Below are positions 17,911-26,402 of a stretch of 47,686 nt of DNA, one piece after another (the stretch's first letter is position 1; each line of letters starts with the position of its first letter). Source of the DNA: a virus; the IMG/VR virus record IMGVR_UViG_3300020451_000311, positions 1 through 47,686 of that record; one strand, 5' to 3'. The translations under genes were made by a program, and so were the position numbers. Below the pieces are notes generated by a model, which worked only from the letters and a program-made list of their open reading frames with translations, ran no database searches and was not told the origin of the DNA.

Positions 17911-20682
17911 ATGTCTCTCATAGGAAAACAAAACGCATTAGTCTCTACCCTTGAGGCGAACGCAGTCGGAACTACTGAGATAGTCAGTAATTCCATAACT
18001 GCCAGTGAAATAGCAGCAAACGCAGTAGGGTCAAGTGAAATAGCAGAGAATGCTGTTGGCACTTCTGAAGTTGCAACTAACGCTATTGGGGCAGCACAAT
18101 TACAAGATACAGCGGTTACAGCCGTAGCAGATAATGCAATCAACACAGCAGCACTGGCTTCAAACTCAGTAGATTCTGCTCAACTAATTACAGGTAGTAT
18201 TGATACAATACATATTGGCTCAGGTCAAGTAACCACTGCAAAGATAGCCGCAAATGCTATCACTTCAGCAGAGATTGCCGCAAACCAAGTTGCTAGTTCA
18301 GAGATAGCAGGTAATGCTGTTACAGGAACACAACTTGCTGCAAACTCAGTTGATAGTGCAGAATTAGTAACAGGTAGTGTTGACACTATACATATAGCAG
18401 CAGGTAATGTAACCACCGCTAAGTTAGCAGATGATGCAGTAACTAGCGCGAAGATTGCAGACAATGCGATTTTAACACAACACATAGACGACGGTCAAAT
18501 AACAACAGACCAAATTTTAGATGGCACAATAGCAACAGGCGATATTGCAGATGACGCAGTAACAGCCGCTAAATTAGCAGCCAATGCAGTTGTATCAGCA
18601 AGTATAGCAAATGGTACAATTGTAACAGCAGATTTAGCAGATAATTCAATCACATCAGCCAAGATAGTAAACGGTACTATTGTATCAGCAGATATTGCTG
18701 CAAACACTATTGCTACTAGTAATATAGCAGACAATGCAGTAGATGGTACAAAAATAGCACAAAACTCTATCTTAACAAAACACATTGATGATGGACAAGT
18801 TACAACCGACCAAATCTTGGACGGAACAATAGCGACTGGAGATATAGCAAATAATGCAATAACTTCAGCGAAGATAGCAGCAAACCAAGTAGGTAGTTCA
18901 GAGATAGCAAATAACTCTGTAACAGCAACACAGATTCCAAGTGGAACTGTAACTGCAGACTTACTTGCAGCAAACTCAGTAGATAGTGCAGAACTAATAA
19001 CAGGAAGTATCGATACGATACATCTTGGAGCAGACCAAGTAACAAGAGCAAAGATAGCAGCAGATGCAGTCGGAGCCGATGAGTTAGATAGTTCAGCAAA
19101 CTTTACAGTATCAGATTTAACAGTTTCAGGTAACTTAACAGTATCTGGAACAGAAACAGTTGTTTCATCTACAACACTAACAGTTTCAGACCCAATGATT
19201 TCATTAGCAACAACTAATAATTCATCAGACGCAATTGATATTGGTTTCTATGGGTTATATGATGATAGTGGGTCACAAGATGAATACGCTGGTATATTTA
19301 GGGACGCAAGTAACTCTAGATGGACATTCTTTAAAGATTTACAATCAGAGCCAACCACAACAGTTAATACAAGTGGAACAGGTTATGCACAAGCCGATAT
19401 TGACTTTGGCAGAGGCTACGGTAATATTACAGGTAATGTAACAGGTAATGCTGATACAGCAACTGCATTAGCAACAGGAAGAACTATTGGAATGACAGGA
19501 GATGTCGTTTGGACATCTGCATCTTTTGATGGTAGTGGAAATGTAACAGGCTCAGCAACAATACAAGCAAGTGCTGTAGAAAACAGCATGATTGCAGATA
19601 ACGCTGTAAACGGTTCAAAGATTGCACAAAACAGTATTTTAACAAAACATATAGATGATGGGCAGATTACTACTGACCAGATATTAGATGGTACAATCGC
19701 AACAGGCGACATAGCAAACAATGCGATTACAGCGGCTAAGATAGCAGAAAATGTTGTTGGGGCAAGTGAAATTGCTCAGAACTCTATCGGAGTTATACAT
19801 ATACCCGATGGTTTAATTACAACTACACAGATAGCAGCGAATACGATTGCTACTGGAGATATTGCAGATAACGCTGTAAATGCTACTAAGATAGCAAATA
19901 ATTCTATAACTAATAATGAACTAGCAGATAATGCAGTTACTTCAGCAAAAATAGTAAATGGAGCAGTCAATACTGTAGACTTAGCAGACGATGCAGTTAC
20001 TGCGGCTAAATTAGCGGCCAACTCAGTTGTCTCAGCAAGTATTGCCAATGGAACTATTGTCACAGCAGACTTAGCAGATAATTCTATTACTTCAGCAAAG
20101 ATAGTTGGCTTAACAATCGTTGCAGGAGATATTGCACATAACGCAATTAATGCTAATAAAATTGGTACTGGTATTGTTGATGCAACACATATAGCAGCAA
20201 ATGCTGTATCTTCTTCAGAGTTAAAGTCCGATGCTTTATCTGGACAAACATTCACAGGTAATTTTACATGTGGTAATATAAGTCCTTCAGCAGTAACAAC
20301 AACAGGTAATGTAGGTGTTCAAGATACTAACCCACCACAAAAACTTCATATAGACGAAGTTGCTGGGTTTGATGTAGGTACAGGAAGTTCAACTTCAACA
20401 TCACAATTTGCACTAGATACATTTACTGCAGCAACATTTAGAAGTGCTGAATATACAGTACAAATTACAAACTCAACAGATAGTGACTATCATACTTTAA
20501 AGATTTCACTATTCCATGATGGGTCAACAGTTTACTTAACACAATACGCTTCTATATTTGACAATGGAGCCCAAGCCGCTTTTGACGCAGATATAAGTAG
20601 TGGAAGTGTTAGATTATTAGCAACGCCCGCATCAAGCGATACTATGGCGTTCAAGTTCATTAGAACAACAATAGAGGTATAA
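17911..20682 (+). CDS. Fibre protein made of 10-residue repeats
   Basis: This is a 923-aa protein. Residues 17-394 are about 38 almost gapless decapeptides, for example NAITSAEIAA and GTIATGDIAD, with consensus N/G-x-I/V-x-S/T-x-x-I/L-A/D-x. One unit (67-74) is only 8 residues. A second block covers about 554-773. Between them lies a non-repeat beta domain (about 395-553: DLTVSGNLTVSGTETVV, GGSQDEYAGIFRD-like region) that resembles fibre domains. The C-terminal 140 residues form another domain containing TNPPQKLHIDEV. The regular period suggests a beta-solenoid or intertwined trimeric shaft. Likely long tail fibre or side fibre. Confidence 0.8.
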   Translation: MSLIGKQNALVSTLEANAVGTTEIVSNSITASEIAANAVGSSEIAENAVGTSEVATNAIGAAQLQDTAVTAVADNAINTAALASNSVDSAQLITGSIDTIHIGSGQVTTAKIAANAITSAEIAANQVASSEIAGNAVTGTQLAANSVDSAELVTGSVDTIHIAAGNVTTAKLADDAVTSAKIADNAILTQHIDDGQITTDQILDGTIATGDIADDAVTAAKLAANAVVSASIANGTIVTADLADNSITSAKIVNGTIVSADIAANTIATSNIADNAVDGTKIAQNSILTKHIDDGQVTTDQILDGTIATGDIANNAITSAKIAANQVGSSEIANNSVTATQIPSGTVTADLLAANSVDSAELITGSIDTIHLGADQVTRAKIAADAVGADELDSSANFTVSDLTVSGNLTVSGTETVVSSTTLTVSDPMISLATTNNSSDAIDIGFYGLYDDSGSQDEYAGIFRDASNSRWTFFKDLQSEPTTTVNTSGTGYAQADIDFGRGYGNITGNVTGNADTATALATGRTIGMTGDVVWTSASFDGSGNVTGSATIQASAVENSMIADNAVNGSKIAQNSILTKHIDDGQITTDQILDGTIATGDIANNAITAAKIAENVVGASEIAQNSIGVIHIPDGLITTTQIAANTIATGDIADNAVNATKIANNSITNNELADNAVTSAKIVNGAVNTVDLADDAVTAAKLAANSVVSASIANGTIVTADLADNSITSAKIVGLTIVAGDIAHNAINANKIGTGIVDATHIAANAVSSSELKSDALSGQTFTGNFTCGNISPSAVTTTGNVGVQDTNPPQKLHIDEVAGFDVGTGSSTSTSQFALDTFTAATFRSAEYTVQITNSTDSDYHTLKISLFHDGSTVYLTQYASIFDNGAQAAFDADISSGSVRLLATPASSDTMAFKFIRTTIEV
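17959..19092 (+). repeat. First block of degenerate 30-bp repeats coding for decapeptides
   Basis: About 38 tandem 30-bp units encode the decapeptide shaft of the 923-aa fibre. At the DNA level they are diverged, but longer higher-order copies are clear: the protein segment HIDDGQ-TTDQILDGTIATGDIA appears at about 18.48 kb and again at about 18.78 kb. This points to segmental duplication inside the array. Confidence 0.8.
19570..20230 (+). repeat. Second block of degenerate 30-bp repeats in the same fibre gene
   Basis: About 22 further decapeptide-coding units follow the central domain. The segment HIDDGQITTDQILDGTIA (near 19.65 kb) repeats sequence of the first block, showing that part of the array was copied across the intervening domain. 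Confidence 0.75.
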
Positions 20683-20683
20683 A

Positions 20684-20899
20684 ATGGGACAGAAATTAGA
20701 TTTTAACATCGAAGACGCAGGATTAAAAATTGATGGTAGTGATGTAATCGACGCAAGTAGAAACTTTGAAGGAAGTGTCGCATCAGACAGACTTGGAAGT
20801 GGAACTATACCAAAAGCAAGATTACCATTTACAATCACAACAACTGCTCCAACTGGAGTAGGCAGTACAAGTGATGGCCACATCTTCTTTGTATATTAA
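20684..20899 (+). CDS. Small fibre-associated protein
   Basis: This 71-aa protein contains GSGTIPKARLPFTITTTAP, a linker-like pattern known from fibre and fibre-attachment proteins (GTIPxARLP), and ends GHIFFVY. It starts immediately after the repeat fibre. It could be a connector or tip subunit. No other motif is seen. Confidence 0.6.
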   Translation: MGQKLDFNIEDAGLKIDGSDVIDASRNFEGSVASDRLGSGTIPKARLPFTITTTAPTGVGSTSDGHIFFVY

Positions 20900-20911
20900 T
20901 AGAGGAGCATA

Positions 20912-23689
20912 ATGGGTATATTTGTAAATGATGGCGGAACACTCCGCACCATCAGGTTTATCGCTGTTAATGACGGTGGTACACTTAGACGAGTAAACGA
21001 AGTGTTCGTAAACAATGGCGGCTCTCTTGAAGGGCCGTTCAGTGCTGTGCATGAAACAAGTAGGTCTACAAATACAGAAACAACTTACATCTCAGGAACA
21101 CAAGAAACCGCTTTTGCAACAAATACAACCTTTGATACAAATAGGGCAACAGATACTGTAACTACATTTAACACTAGTAGAGCAACAGATACAACTATTA
21201 CTACAACAAGAGCAACTACAACTGTATTCAATACAACTACAACTTTTAATACTACTACTACATTTAATACATCAAAGAATACTACAACTACATTTACTAC
21301 AACAACAAATTATACGACAACTACAACCTATAATACAACTAGGTCTACAACTACAACTTTCACTACTACAACTCTGTTCAATACAGAAACAGCGTATCAA
21401 ACAACTAGGTCTACAACTACGACTTTTGATTCTAATACTACCTACACAACCACAACTACTTTTGATACAACTAGGTCAACTACAACAACCTTTGAAACTA
21501 CAACTGCGTATAATACAACTACGACTTTTAATACTACAAGGTCTACAACTACTACGTTTACTACTACTACAAATTATACAACAACTACAACCTATAATAC
21601 AACTAGGTCTACTACAACTACGTTTAATACAACAACAAATTATACAACAACAACGACTTTTGAAACAGATAGGTCTACAACTACTTCATATAATACAACC
21701 ACAACCTATACGACTTCGTATGACACGACGATAACAACAACTAGGAATACTGGTTTTACAAATAGTACAAATACAAGTAGAGGAACAGCAACAAGTAGAA
21801 GTACAACAACTGCGTATGATACAACTACTGCTTACACAGATAGTACAAACACAAGTAGGTCTACAAATACAAGTAGAAATACAAGTACTGCTTACGAAGA
21901 TAATACAAATACTTCTAGGTCTACAAATACAAGCAGGAACACAAGTACAGCATATACAGATAATACAAATACTTCAAGAGGCACAAATACTTCTAGAAAT
22001 ACTGGGTTTACAAACTCTACATCTTATGGTACAAGTAGAAATACTAATACTTCTAGAAATACTAATACAAGTAGGTCAACAGCATATACAGATAATACAG
22101 GATTTACAAACTCTACAAATACAAGTAGAGGCACGGCTTACACAGATAATACAGGATTTACAAACTCTACAAATACAAGTAGGAGTACTTCTTACAATAC
22201 TTCTAGAAATACTAATACTTCTAGGAACACAAACACAAGTAGAAATACAACTAGGTCAACAAGTTATAACACTTCATTTACAAATGTAACATTTACTTTG
22301 TCCACAGAGGAAGAAGAAAGCGGAACCTTTGTAAATACAGAAACATTTAATACAAACACAAGTAGGTCTACAACTAGAAATACTTCGTATAGTACATCAT
22401 TTACAAACTCAACAGGGTTTACAAACTCTACATCATATGCTACAAGTAGAAATACAGGATTTACAAATAATACAAATACTTCAAGAGGTACAAATACGAG
22501 TAGGAATACAGGATTTACAAATAATACAAATACTGCTAGAAGTACAAACACATCTAGAAATACAGGATTTACAAATTCAACAGGGTTTACAAACTCCACT
22601 GGATATAACTCTACAAGAAACACTAATACAAGTAGGTCAACAGCGTATACAGATAATACAGGATTTACAAACTCTACAAATACAGCAAGAAGCACAGCGA
22701 CTGCTTATGTAGATAATACAGGATTTACTAATGTAACTAATACAAGTAGAAGCACAGCAACTGCTTATGTAGATAACACAGGATTTACAAACAATACAAA
22801 TACAAGTAGAGCAACAGGTACAAGTAGAAGTACTACAACTGCTTATACTACAACTACTGCTTACACAGATAATACAAGTACAACTAGAGGTACATCTTAC
22901 GAAACAGCGTATGGTACAAGTAGAAGTTCTTCAAGAGCCACAGGTACAAGTAGAGCAACTACAACTACATTTAATACTTCTAGTGGAACTGCTACAAGTA
23001 GAGGAACTGCTACAAGTAAAAATACTACAACTACATTTAATACAAATACTACAACAGCAACAAGTAGAGGTACAGAAACAAGTAAAAATACTACAACCAC
23101 ATTTAATACTACTCGTTCCTCAGGTACAAGTAGAGCGACAGATACAACTCAATCTACTACAACAACTTATGCTACAACTCTTGGAACACTTACAACAAGA
23201 GCAACAGCGACAAGTAAATCTACAACGACTGCATTTGATACTACAATTACAACAGGTACTTCTGCGTCAACAGATACAACTAAATCTACTACAACTACAT
23301 TTAATACCAATACTACAACAGGTACAAGTAGAGGCACAGATACAAGTAGAACAACTTCTACAACATTTAATACTACACAAACTACTGCTACAACTCAATC
23401 TACAGCAACAAGCAAATCTACTACAACTACATTTGAAACTGCATTTGCTACAACAACTACATTTGAAACAACTAGAACGGAAGAAGATGGTACAACTACA
23501 ACATTTGAAACCACAAAATCAACAGACACAACAATTACAACTGATCATCTAACAGTATTTGCTACTGCAACAGATACAGTTGTTTACGAAAGAATAACAG
23601 CCAGTTCAGCAGGAACAATATTCGATACTGAAGTATCAAGCGCCTCCGATTTAGGGGCTTCCTTCTGGGACGGCTCACAATGGAGTTAA
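20912..23689 (+). CDS. Extremely Thr/Asn/Ser/Arg-rich repeat protein, mucin-like putative virion fibre
   Basis: This is a 925-aa protein preceded by GAGGAG. Residues 1-45 hold three copies of a VNDGGTLR-type unit, a short module seen in phage tail proteins. From about residue 50 to 880 the sequence is almost only Thr, Asn, Ser and Arg, with regularly placed Phe/Tyr and some Asp/Gly/Ala. Early units follow a 22-residue pattern of aromatics (spacing 6-6-10); later units have a 20-residue period (AYTDNTNTSRGTNTSRNT). A single acidic break (TEEEESG) occurs near residue 470. The array has no Cys, Pro, Trp or Met. Residues 885-925 form a normal C-terminal domain ending ASFWDGSQWS. It contains a great many N-x-T/S and Thr sites. 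A capsule-type glycosyltransferase-like gene follows in the same operon. Confidence 0.8.
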   Translation: MGIFVNDGGTLRTIRFIAVNDGGTLRRVNEVFVNNGGSLEGPFSAVHETSRSTNTETTYISGTQETAFATNTTFDTNRATDTVTTFNTSRATDTTITTTRATTTVFNTTTTFNTTTTFNTSKNTTTTFTTTTNYTTTTTYNTTRSTTTTFTTTTLFNTETAYQTTRSTTTTFDSNTTYTTTTTFDTTRSTTTTFETTTAYNTTTTFNTTRSTTTTFTTTTNYTTTTTYNTTRSTTTTFNTTTNYTTTTTFETDRSTTTSYNTTTTYTTSYDTTITTTRNTGFTNSTNTSRGTATSRSTTTAYDTTTAYTDSTNTSRSTNTSRNTSTAYEDNTNTSRSTNTSRNTSTAYTDNTNTSRGTNTSRNTGFTNSTSYGTSRNTNTSRNTNTSRSTAYTDNTGFTNSTNTSRGTAYTDNTGFTNSTNTSRSTSYNTSRNTNTSRNTNTSRNTTRSTSYNTSFTNVTFTLSTEEEESGTFVNTETFNTNTSRSTTRNTSYSTSFTNSTGFTNSTSYATSRNTGFTNNTNTSRGTNTSRNTGFTNNTNTARSTNTSRNTGFTNSTGFTNSTGYNSTRNTNTSRSTAYTDNTGFTNSTNTARSTATAYVDNTGFTNVTNTSRSTATAYVDNTGFTNNTNTSRATGTSRSTTTAYTTTTAYTDNTSTTRGTSYETAYGTSRSSSRATGTSRATTTTFNTSSGTATSRGTATSKNTTTTFNTNTTTATSRGTETSKNTTTTFNTTRSSGTSRATDTTQSTTTTYATTLGTLTTRATATSKSTTTAFDTTITTGTSASTDTTKSTTTTFNTNTTTGTSRGTDTSRTTSTTFNTTQTTATTQSTATSKSTTTTFETAFATTTTFETTRTEEDGTTTTFETTKSTDTTITTDHLTVFATATDTVVYERITASSAGTIFDTEVSSASDLGASFWDGSQWS
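21055..23560 (+). repeat. Long low-complexity coding array (ACA/ACT-rich) of the Thr-rich protein
   Basis: About 2.5 kb of short, diverged tandem units such as AATACAAGTAGA and TTTACAAACTCTACA. Reading frame and repeat phase are kept throughout the + frame, while the other frames carry long Leu/Gln/Ile-rich open stretches that are by-products of the repeats. Such an array is likely to expand and contract by recombination or slippage. Confidence 0.85.
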
Positions 23690-23692
23690 GAA

Positions 23693-23872
23693 ATGGCAGA
23701 GAGTCACAGAAAGACGGAAATTACTCCCGAGTATGTAAATAAAAAACTCGAAAGTATGATGAGCGCAATCTTCGACACAATAGGTGAAAACGAAGACCGC
23801 ATGAAAAATATAGAAAAAAGATTATTTGAATTAATTCAAGAGGTTAAAGAATGGAAGAAGGCAGAGCAATAA
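23693..23872 (+). CDS. Small coiled-coil protein (59 aa)
   Basis: ATG at 23693 follows the stop of the Thr-rich gene by 3 nt and the frame runs to TAA at 23870-23872, overlapping the next gene by 22 nt. The product begins MAESHRKTEITPEYVNKKL and is highly charged with a heptad-like pattern (SMMSAIFDTIGENEDRMKNI, then RLFELIQEVKEW), consistent with a short coiled coil. Position between a fibre-like gene and a glycosyltransferase-like gene suggests a small oligomeric partner of one of them. Confidence 0.6.
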   Translation: MAESHRKTEITPEYVNKKLESMMSAIFDTIGENEDRMKNIEKRLFELIQEVKEWKKAEQ

Positions 23873-24762
23873 AACCTAGTAAGCCTCTTGAACAAATGAG
23901 TATAAATGAAGAGTTAGGAGATATCCCAACTCATTTTATGAAATCAGGTAGTAGTTTTAGACCTAAGAAAGATTTAGAACTACTTAACAAATTTAAGAAA
24001 CGAATTATACGCGAATCTCATAGAGGAGTGCCTTTTGAGTATGACTTATGGTTTAATACTAATGAAGTCAAAACTATAAGAAGTTGGTTATATACTGACT
24101 TTCTTGGTAAAGGTATTTACATGAGAGTTAGTTCAGTAAAAATTAATGATAAAATTTTACAAAGTATCGTTGATTCAGACATAAAAATTGATGAAGAACG
24201 AATAAGTAAAATAAAAGCAAACTTGCAAAATAAATATTCGTTACAATGGAATACAGAGTTTTACGATAAAGTTATCTTTCCGCCAGGCAGTAACTTAATG
24301 AATGGCCCACTAATTGATTTTAGAAAGGTTAAAAAACTCGTAAAAGAACAAGGTTATAAAGTAAAACCGCACCCAATAACTGCTCCTGTTTGGATAGCAA
24401 AATGGAACATGGAAGTTGGGGAAGAAAATGTTTTACACAAAAAAGAGGGTGGGTATGAACTACTACTTAATTGTAAAGAAGTAGCGACCTGTCCGAATAG
24501 TGAAATGGGAATCATAGCACTATTATTAGGAAAGAAATTACAACTAGTATCTAATCCTAGAAAGATAAGAGAAAAGAAACTCGTTACATATGAAAGTTTC
24601 TATGCAGCATGTAGCAATACAAAAAACTGCACGGCTTACGATGCAATATGTAAGATTCTCTCGTCAAAAAGGTCTGGTATAATATTTGACTTTGATGACG
24701 ATGCAGAAGATAGAATGGAAAGGTATTTAGATAATTTTTGGGAGTATAAAATACACAAATGA
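23851..24762 (+). CDS. Glycosyltransferase-like protein, capsule biosynthesis (KpsC / CDP-glycerol transferase) type
   Basis: In the C-terminal half of this 303-aa protein, KPHP at residues 172-175 and CPNSEMGIIALLLGKK at 214-229 match the GT-B signature of capsule enzymes (Kdo transferase KpsC, CDP-glycerol glycerophosphotransferases), where a KPHP loop and a Ser/Glu-Gly helix bind the nucleotide part of the donor. The first 130 residues are unrecognised. It follows the Thr-rich fibre gene in the same operon and overlaps the next gene by 4 nt. Possible targets are a virion protein, the host envelope glycan or DNA. The fold call is by motif only. Confidence 0.6.
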   Translation: MEEGRAIKPSKPLEQMSINEELGDIPTHFMKSGSSFRPKKDLELLNKFKKRIIRESHRGVPFEYDLWFNTNEVKTIRSWLYTDFLGKGIYMRVSSVKINDKILQSIVDSDIKIDEERISKIKANLQNKYSLQWNTEFYDKVIFPPGSNLMNGPLIDFRKVKKLVKEQGYKVKPHPITAPVWIAKWNMEVGEENVLHKKEGGYELLLNCKEVATCPNSEMGIIALLLGKKLQLVSNPRKIREKKLVTYESFYAACSNTKNCTAYDAICKILSSKRSGIIFDFDDDAEDRMERYLDNFWEYKIHK

Positions 24763-25763
24763 TAGATATAGCAATATTATATAAGAAAGACTACACTGCT
24801 TTCACACTAGCGTCTCTACTTGACAAGTCGGAGGAGTTCCGCGTGCACCTATACTTTAAGTATGAAGAATGGGACGATGTCTTAGTAAAATGGGCATTAG
24901 AAAATTTTAGACAGATAAAATGTTATCAACTACCTGGAGTAACTAATAATATTGCAAAAATGATACTTCATATGCGAAGATGGTATATGGATAAACCCGA
25001 ATCACAAAGACCAAGTAAAAGACTTATGGTTATTACAGGTAATAATATATTCCACGCAGGTAAACTGGTTAGTGGTCATATACCACCTGAGTCTTACTTT
25101 GATAATAAAGTTGGGTTATTAAATAGAAAACTAATGTATAGAAAACACCCAGCATATAAAAATTACTATAACATTCTAAAGATTAATCATAAAGTTCCAC
25201 AAGGAACAAACATAACAGATGCCCAATGGGAAAGTGTAGCATTTAAACAATATGATTGGGATATGTTTATGGTAAACTATGACGCATTGATGAAGATTAG
25301 AGATGGGAATTTGTTCTTTAAGGGCGGAACTCATTTTGCAACTAGATTCAAGGGCGAACCACAAATAGATGCGTATCTAAATAACTGCAGTAATGTAGTA
25401 TTCTTTAGAGCGTTGATGAAACTCAAACCAACTGATATGCCTTTATACATGGACGGCAGACTTGATAAATTAATTAAGTTAGATGCTATCGGACCAAAGG
25501 ACTGTATCAATCACAATATAATGTTAAGAAAATCATACTCAATAAATATAGACCATAGTACATTGATGTCTGATTATTATTCATTACCTACTGGGATTCA
25601 ACTAGCAGCACCATTTGAACTCTATGGAAACTTGATAGACAAGATACCATTGAATCTAAGAAATGCTAGATTGAATGAACAAATTCTTTTAAAATCAGAA
25701 AAACAAAAGATTACAACTAGAAAGTTAGTACAGGCGGGTTATAAGTTAGGTAAAATCGACTGA
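24759..25763 (+). CDS. Unknown protein, last gene of the fibre/glycosyltransferase operon
   Basis: I do not recognise this 334-aa protein. It begins MIDIAILYKKDYTAFTLAS with a Rossmann-like first strand, has a hydrophilic middle with several aromatic residues, and contains CSNVVFFRAL and LYMDGRLDKLIKLDA in the C-terminal half. The 4-nt overlap with the capsule-type glycosyltransferase-like gene suggests the two act together, perhaps as partner transferase or sugar-processing enzyme. It overlaps the convergent minus strand gene by 18 bp. Confidence 0.65.
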   Translation: MIDIAILYKKDYTAFTLASLLDKSEEFRVHLYFKYEEWDDVLVKWALENFRQIKCYQLPGVTNNIAKMILHMRRWYMDKPESQRPSKRLMVITGNNIFHAGKLVSGHIPPESYFDNKVGLLNRKLMYRKHPAYKNYYNILKINHKVPQGTNITDAQWESVAFKQYDWDMFMVNYDALMKIRDGNLFFKGGTHFATRFKGEPQIDAYLNNCSNVVFFRALMKLKPTDMPLYMDGRLDKLIKLDAIGPKDCINHNIMLRKSYSINIDHSTLMSDYYSLPTGIQLAAPFELYGNLIDKIPLNLRNARLNEQILLKSEKQKITTRKLVQAGYKLGKID

Positions 25764-26402
25764 TTTTTCCTCGAGGTCTGACAAAATTTTCCAATCCAAA
25801 ATATTTTTTCGAACCAAATCCATTACATAGCCTCGTTCTGCGGCTCCCATATGAGGATTCTCATTTACTGTATTTATCGGAAGATGCCACGAGTATGGTA
25901 CAGCATTCCCTACTTTGAAACCAGCGTCTTTGGCGAAAAAGTCAAATCCTATTAATGACAATTTTTTCCATACATGAACCATACGAGTGAAAAATAAGAT
26001 TGAAATAAATCCATTTGAAGGACGCTTTGCATGAAAGTCGTTATTTTTTATACCGAATTCTTCATAAATAGATTTCAACTCGTCATCTGTAAACATAGTT
26101 ATCCAGTCTTTTCCAATTTTATGTCTTGACACATCGCTGTCTAAATCAACTCTCGCTCTATTTAAGAGTTTCAATGCCATTGGATAATACACCTGATGTT
26201 TACTTCTAAGAAAACCAGATATCCATATATCAGTACGCTGTCCTATTGATTCATACTTATCAGGAGTTGGCATACCCTTTCCAAAACGCACAACAATATC
26301 ATGAGAGTCTATCCACTCTCCTTTCTTATGTTGTAATATTTCTACTGAATTTCCTACAAAGATGATTTCTTTGTTTTCAATTGTTCTGATAAGTTTATCC
26401 AT
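25746..26402 (-). CDS. Glycosyltransferase family 29 (sialyltransferase-like) protein
   Basis: This 218-aa protein has the marks of GT29. The L-type motif IIFVGNSVEI with IDSHDIVVRFG is at residues 13-41. An S-type motif (RPSNGFISILFFTRM, then LIGFDFF) lies near 126-155. A VS-type H-x4-E pattern (HMGAAERGYV) lies near 180-195. GT29 enzymes transfer sialic acid from CMP-Neu5Ac; related bacterial and viral proteins may use other donors. It is the last gene of the long minus strand series and overlaps a GT8-like gene by 49 nt. The acceptor is unknown. Phage GT29-like proteins are uncommon. Confidence 0.72.
   Translation of the reverse strand: MDKLIRTIENKEIIFVGNSVEILQHKKGEWIDSHDIVVRFGKGMPTPDKYESIGQRTDIWISGFLRSKHQVYYPMALKLLNRARVDLDSDVSRHKIGKDWITMFTDDELKSIYEEFGIKNNDFHAKRPSNGFISILFFTRMVHVWKKLSLIGFDFFAKDAGFKVGNAVPYSWHLPINTVNENPHMGAAERGYVMDLVRKNILDWKILSDLEEKSVDFT
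25752..25768. terminator. Weak AT-rich hairpin at the convergent gene junction
   Basis: AAAATC (25752-25757) can pair with GATTTT (25762-25767) around a 4-nt loop, followed by T at 25768. It lies exactly where the two long opposing transcription units end and overlap. Both arms carry A or T runs, so it could act in both directions, but the stem is short and weak, so this is a tentative call. Confidence 0.3.

Noticed and set aside
21426-23552. Long + strand frames rich in Leu, Gln and Ile (for example 21426-21734, 21816-22289, 22911-23552)
   Set aside because: They lie inside the Thr-rich gene in another frame and arise because its short ACA/ACT repeats have no stop codons in that frame; no ribosome binding sites.
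21055-23560. Possible CRISPR array
   Set aside because: Repeats are short, diverged, contiguous and in coding frame; no constant repeat with unique spacers and no cas genes.
20912-23689. Diversity-generating retroelement target
   Set aside because: No reverse transcriptase and no template repeat is seen; variation is tandem repeat drift, not adenine-specific change.
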